Source: Ruegeria atlantica | GTDB taxonomy: Bacteria > Pseudomonadota > Alphaproteobacteria > Rhodobacterales > Rhodobacteraceae | DNA: 64,000 nt | NCBI RefSeq assembly: GCF_013032455.1 | Contig: NZ_WQCF01000004.1 | Location: 1 to 64,000 of the forward strand | Direction: 5' to 3' | In this document: positions 61,726 to 64,000 of the stretch, piece by piece | Numbering within the stretch: position 1 is the first letter of the stretch | Layout: each line of letters opens with the position of its first letter | Made by a program: the position numbers and the translations under genes | The notes under the pieces: generated by a model | Database searches by the model: none | Told to the model about the DNA's origin: nothing | Seen by the model: the letters and a program-made list of their open reading frames with translations, nothing else

Positions 61726-62466
61726 CTATTGAGTGCGGCCAAACTTGATGACCGGTTCACCCGCTGCATTGAGAAACGCCAATGCGTCGCCTTCCATCGC
61801 ATAGGTGGTAACGCCCTGCAGGGTCTTGAAGAACTGCCGTTCGACCTCCTCCAGCTCCGGAGGGCAGGCCATTAACGTGGCAGCAATATTGTCGGGAAAT
61901 GAGATAGACGCGCCTGAAATTTCGGCCTGACCGTTAAACCGGTTGCACCCACCGCTACCCGAAAAGGCACCGCCCTGTGCAAATGAAATCTCGGGGCGGC
62001 GTTCAGTCTCAATTGGTGCGCCATTCAGAACAGCGGCGGTCCATTTTGTATCCTCCAGCATAGCGCTCCCCTGAACCTGTACCAGCGTCAGATCGGCAGA
62101 GTTCCCCGCCCCATCAGTCAAAACCGGATAGGCCGTGTCCGTCGTAAACAACAGATCCTGCCCCTGATGGATCGTAGCGCGCACGACGTAGCGGTGGCCG
62201 TCCTTGATCAGAGCATCATCAAACGTCAACTCGAACTGCGCCGGAACACCCGTCATGGCAAAGCGTTTCGCGGCAAGTGGAACTGCAGGAGCGTCAGCCA
62301 GCGACACATCCTGAAGCTCAACATACAGCGTCGCGTCGGGTGGCACAGCGATCCGCTCGCGGTAAGTGGCGGTTCCAGACACCGTTCCGGCATGTCCTTG
62401 GCTGCCCAGAATAGTCAGCGCAAACGCACTGACGACAATAACCTGACCGAGCTTTGGAAATGGCAT
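61726..62466 (-). CDS. YbaY-META two-domain exported protein
   Basis: 246 aa with a signal peptide (MPFPKLGQVIVVSAFALTILGSQGHA). The first domain (about 27-130) is YbaY-like (VSGTATYRERIAVPPDATLYVELQDVSLADAPAVPLAAKRFAMTGVPAQFELTFDDALI). The second (about 137-246) is META/HslJ-like: MLEDTKWTAAVLNGAPI and GGAFSGSGGCNRFNGQAEISGASISFPDNIAATLMACPPELEEVERQFFKTLQGVTTYAMEGDALAFLN, with the two Cys of GGCNRF and MACP. Both domains bind hydrophobic or protein ligands in the envelope. The two-domain form recurs in proteobacteria; the role is unknown. Confidence 0.87.
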   Translation of the reverse strand: MPFPKLGQVIVVSAFALTILGSQGHAGTVSGTATYRERIAVPPDATLYVELQDVSLADAPAVPLAAKRFAMTGVPAQFELTFDDALIKDGHRYVVRATIHQGQDLLFTTDTAYPVLTDGAGNSADLTLVQVQGSAMLEDTKWTAAVLNGAPIETERRPEISFAQGGAFSGSGGCNRFNGQAEISGASISFPDNIAATLMACPPELEEVERQFFKTLQGVTTYAMEGDALAFLNAAGEPVIKFGRTQ

Positions 62467-62557
62467 GACACAATCCTTTTTTCGCTTACGTAAAAGATTG
62501 TGGCCGGGTCTTTATTTACAAGACCAACCAGTTCAGATCGGCAATTCCATGCCTGCT

Positions 62558-64000
62558 TTACAATGGCCAGATCAGCGGGATCAGCAGCGAGGCCAATAAG
62601 CCGACGGTTAAATTCAGCGGAACGCCGACCTTCAAAAAATCTACAAACCGATACCCACCCGGACCATACACCATCATGTTGGTCTGATAACCGATTGGCG
62701 TCGCAAACGACGCCGAAGCCGCCACCATTACGGCCACCACCAGCGGACGTGGATCGATGCCTACCGCCTGCGCCAACCCAATGGCGATCGGCGTCACAAC
62801 CACGGCCACGGCGTTGTTCGACACCAACTCGGTCAGTACCGAAGTCAGCAGGTAAACTGCCCAAATGATCAGGAAGGGCGGCAACGCGCTGAGACCGGGG
62901 GCGATCGCTTCGACAATCAACGATACGGCCCCGGATTTATCCAATGCTGCACCTATGGCGAGCATGGCAAAGATTAGCGCCAGCAGGCGGCCTTCGACGA
63001 ATGAGAACGCCTCATCCGCGTCGATGCAACGGGTCAGCAACACCACGGCTACCGCCAGAATCGACAAAAGCAGGATTGGCGCCACTCCCAAAGCGGCCAG
63101 CGCGACGATCCCTACAAGCGAACCAATCGCAATCGGCGCGTGGCTGCGCCGGAACGCACGCGCCGAGGGTTGCGTGACGTCGACCATATCCATGTCGGCG
63201 GCCAGTTTCTGAATATCTGCAGGGGCGCCTTCTAACAGCAGCGTATCGCCGACCCGCACCACCAGATCATCAAGCTGACGGCCGATATTCTGGTTCCGTC
63301 GATGCACGGCCAGAACGTATACACCATAGCGGCGACGCAGACGCAGCGTGCCCAGCGTACGCCCTACCATGCGGCAGCCCGGAGTAATCAGCACCTCAAC
63401 TGTCTTGGTCTCAACCGCGGAAACCTGATCGACGCGCTTTAGCTCCTTATTGCTTTGCAAGCTCAACAGTTCAGTCATCTCGGTTCGCAGGACAACGCGG
63501 TCGCCAACCTTTAGCTCAACGCCTTTCAGGTTGCGCCGCAACGAGTCGTCGCCACGCACAACGTCAATCAGGCGCACACCGGGTCGCTTGAACAGCTGGA
63601 CACCCGTCACTTCGCGCCCGATCAGGTTGCTATCAGGGGGAATGACCGCTTCGGTGAAAAACTTCATCTTGGAGCGGTCAGACAGAAGTGAGGCCATACT
63701 GTCCCGCTCTGGCAGCAGCCGTGGCGCGATGAAACGCAGATAGAGCATGCCGTAGATTACCAGCGCAATGCCCAGTGGCGTGACCTCAAATATCGTGAAC
63801 GCCGTCATGCCCTGCGACCGGGCCACACCATCCACAAGCAGGTTGGTCGAGGTGCCGATCAGGGTCAGCGTCCCTCCCAATATGGCCGCATAGCTGAGTG
63901 GAATGAGCAGTTTCGAGGCCGGAACGTTCAGCGTGCGTGCGATCTGCACGAACACGGGGATCATCACCACCACCACTGGCGTGTTCGATACCACGGCCGA
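62558..64000 (-). CDS. SLC13-type permease with RCK_C domains (5' end outside window)
   Basis: At least 480 codons, open to the window edge, so the N-terminal helices are missing. Visible parts: SNTPVVVVMIPVFVQIARTLNVPASKLLIPLSYAAILGGTLTLIGTSTNLLVDG (first Na/substrate signature) and two TrkA_C/RCK_C domains (about 118-200 and 205-280: IGREVTGVQLFKRPGVRLIDVVRGDDSLRRNLKGVELKVGDRVVLR). LTELVSNNAVAVVVTPIAIGLAQAVG and ATPIGYQTNMMVYGPGGYRFVDFLKVGVPLN form the second signature. It is a second member of the type found at 56589-58361. Substrate unknown. Confidence 0.92.
   Translation of the reverse strand, partial: SAVVSNTPVVVVMIPVFVQIARTLNVPASKLLIPLSYAAILGGTLTLIGTSTNLLVDGVARSQGMTAFTIFEVTPLGIALVIYGMLYLRFIAPRLLPERDSMASLLSDRSKMKFFTEAVIPPDSNLIGREVTGVQLFKRPGVRLIDVVRGDDSLRRNLKGVELKVGDRVVLRTEMTELLSLQSNKELKRVDQVSAVETKTVEVLITPGCRMVGRTLGTLRLRRRYGVYVLAVHRRNQNIGRQLDDLVVRVGDTLLLEGAPADIQKLAADMDMVDVTQPSARAFRRSHAPIAIGSLVGIVALAALGVAPILLLSILAVAVVLLTRCIDADEAFSFVEGRLLALIFAMLAIGAALDKSGAVSLIVEAIAPGLSALPPFLIIWAVYLLTSVLTELVSNNAVAVVVTPIAIGLAQAVGIDPRPLVVAVMVAASASFATPIGYQTNMMVYGPGGYRFVDFLKVGVPLNLTVGLLASLLIPLIWPL

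Noticed and set aside
1..64000. CRISPR arrays, insertion sequences, prophage or integrase genes
   Set aside because: No spaced direct repeats, transposase, integrase or phage structural motifs were found on either strand.

Overview
The window looks like ordinary chromosome of a marine Rhodobacteraceae (Roseobacter clade, close to Ruegeria/Silicibacter). This rests on gene content and high-GC alphaproteobacterial codon use: a choline-sulfate/choline module (betI-betC-betA), a single-chain methylmalonyl-CoA mutase, propionyl-CoA carboxylase with a PccR-type regulator, a short-form ProS, an NnrU protein, and an ABC osmolyte transporter whose permease is a fused double domain. I see no insertion sequence, prophage, plasmid origin or CRISPR array.

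Layout. 1-3.4 kb: the 3' tip of a biotin-carrier-type protein (probably pyruvate carboxylase), a secreted low-complexity protein, a MAPEG protein, a 50-aa small gene, two identical tandem tRNA-Gly genes, a GNAT enzyme and a stand-alone Lrp ligand-binding domain. 3.5-8.1 kb: histidine genes hisB-hisH, hisA, hisF-orf-hisE, interrupted by two antisense genes for exported proteins (DUF2147, DUF302) and by an unfamiliar low-GC gene between hisF and hisE. 8.2-15 kb: lipoprotein, CoA-binding, YHS, zinc-ribbon (probable ATT start), RlmB, tRNA-Tyr, a PLP-barrel/aldonolactone-oxidase pair, and a DUF2478/NnrU pair. 15.1-19.2 kb: quaternary-amine ABC transporter operon. 19.6-26.2 kb: tag-like glycosylase, HExxH lipoprotein, cytochrome c, YdcZ-like protein, LolD and LolC/E, ProS. 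26.4-35.4 kb: FAD-oxidoreductase/2OG-oxygenase pair, PerM-Hda-Ppx, EEP nuclease, TerB-DnaJ, GNAT and VOC proteins. 35.5-48 kb: the propionyl-CoA module (mcm, pccA, pccB, pccR) with a porin, small lipoproteins and a candidate sRNA inside it. 48-52.3 kb: bet genes. 52.3-64 kb: exporters (EamA, LysE/ArgO with ArgP), nitroreductase, YebC, two SLC13/RCK_C permeases, a BASS transporter with a KstD-like flavoprotein, and a YbaY-META protein.

Working together. PccA/PccB carboxylate propionyl-CoA and Mcm isomerises (R)-methylmalonyl-CoA to succinyl-CoA; the epimerase is not in the window. TTTGCAAA elements lie upstream of both pccB and pccR, as expected for PccR control. BetC frees choline from choline-O-sulfate and BetA oxidises it. 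A near-palindromic 20-bp element upstream of betI recurs upstream of the ABC osmolyte operon 33 kb away, suggesting that the importer belongs to the same BetI regulon. This shared operator, the candidate anti-Shine-Dalgarno sRNA upstream of the porin, the small coupled genes and several uncharacterised oxidoreductase pairs are the most interesting leads.
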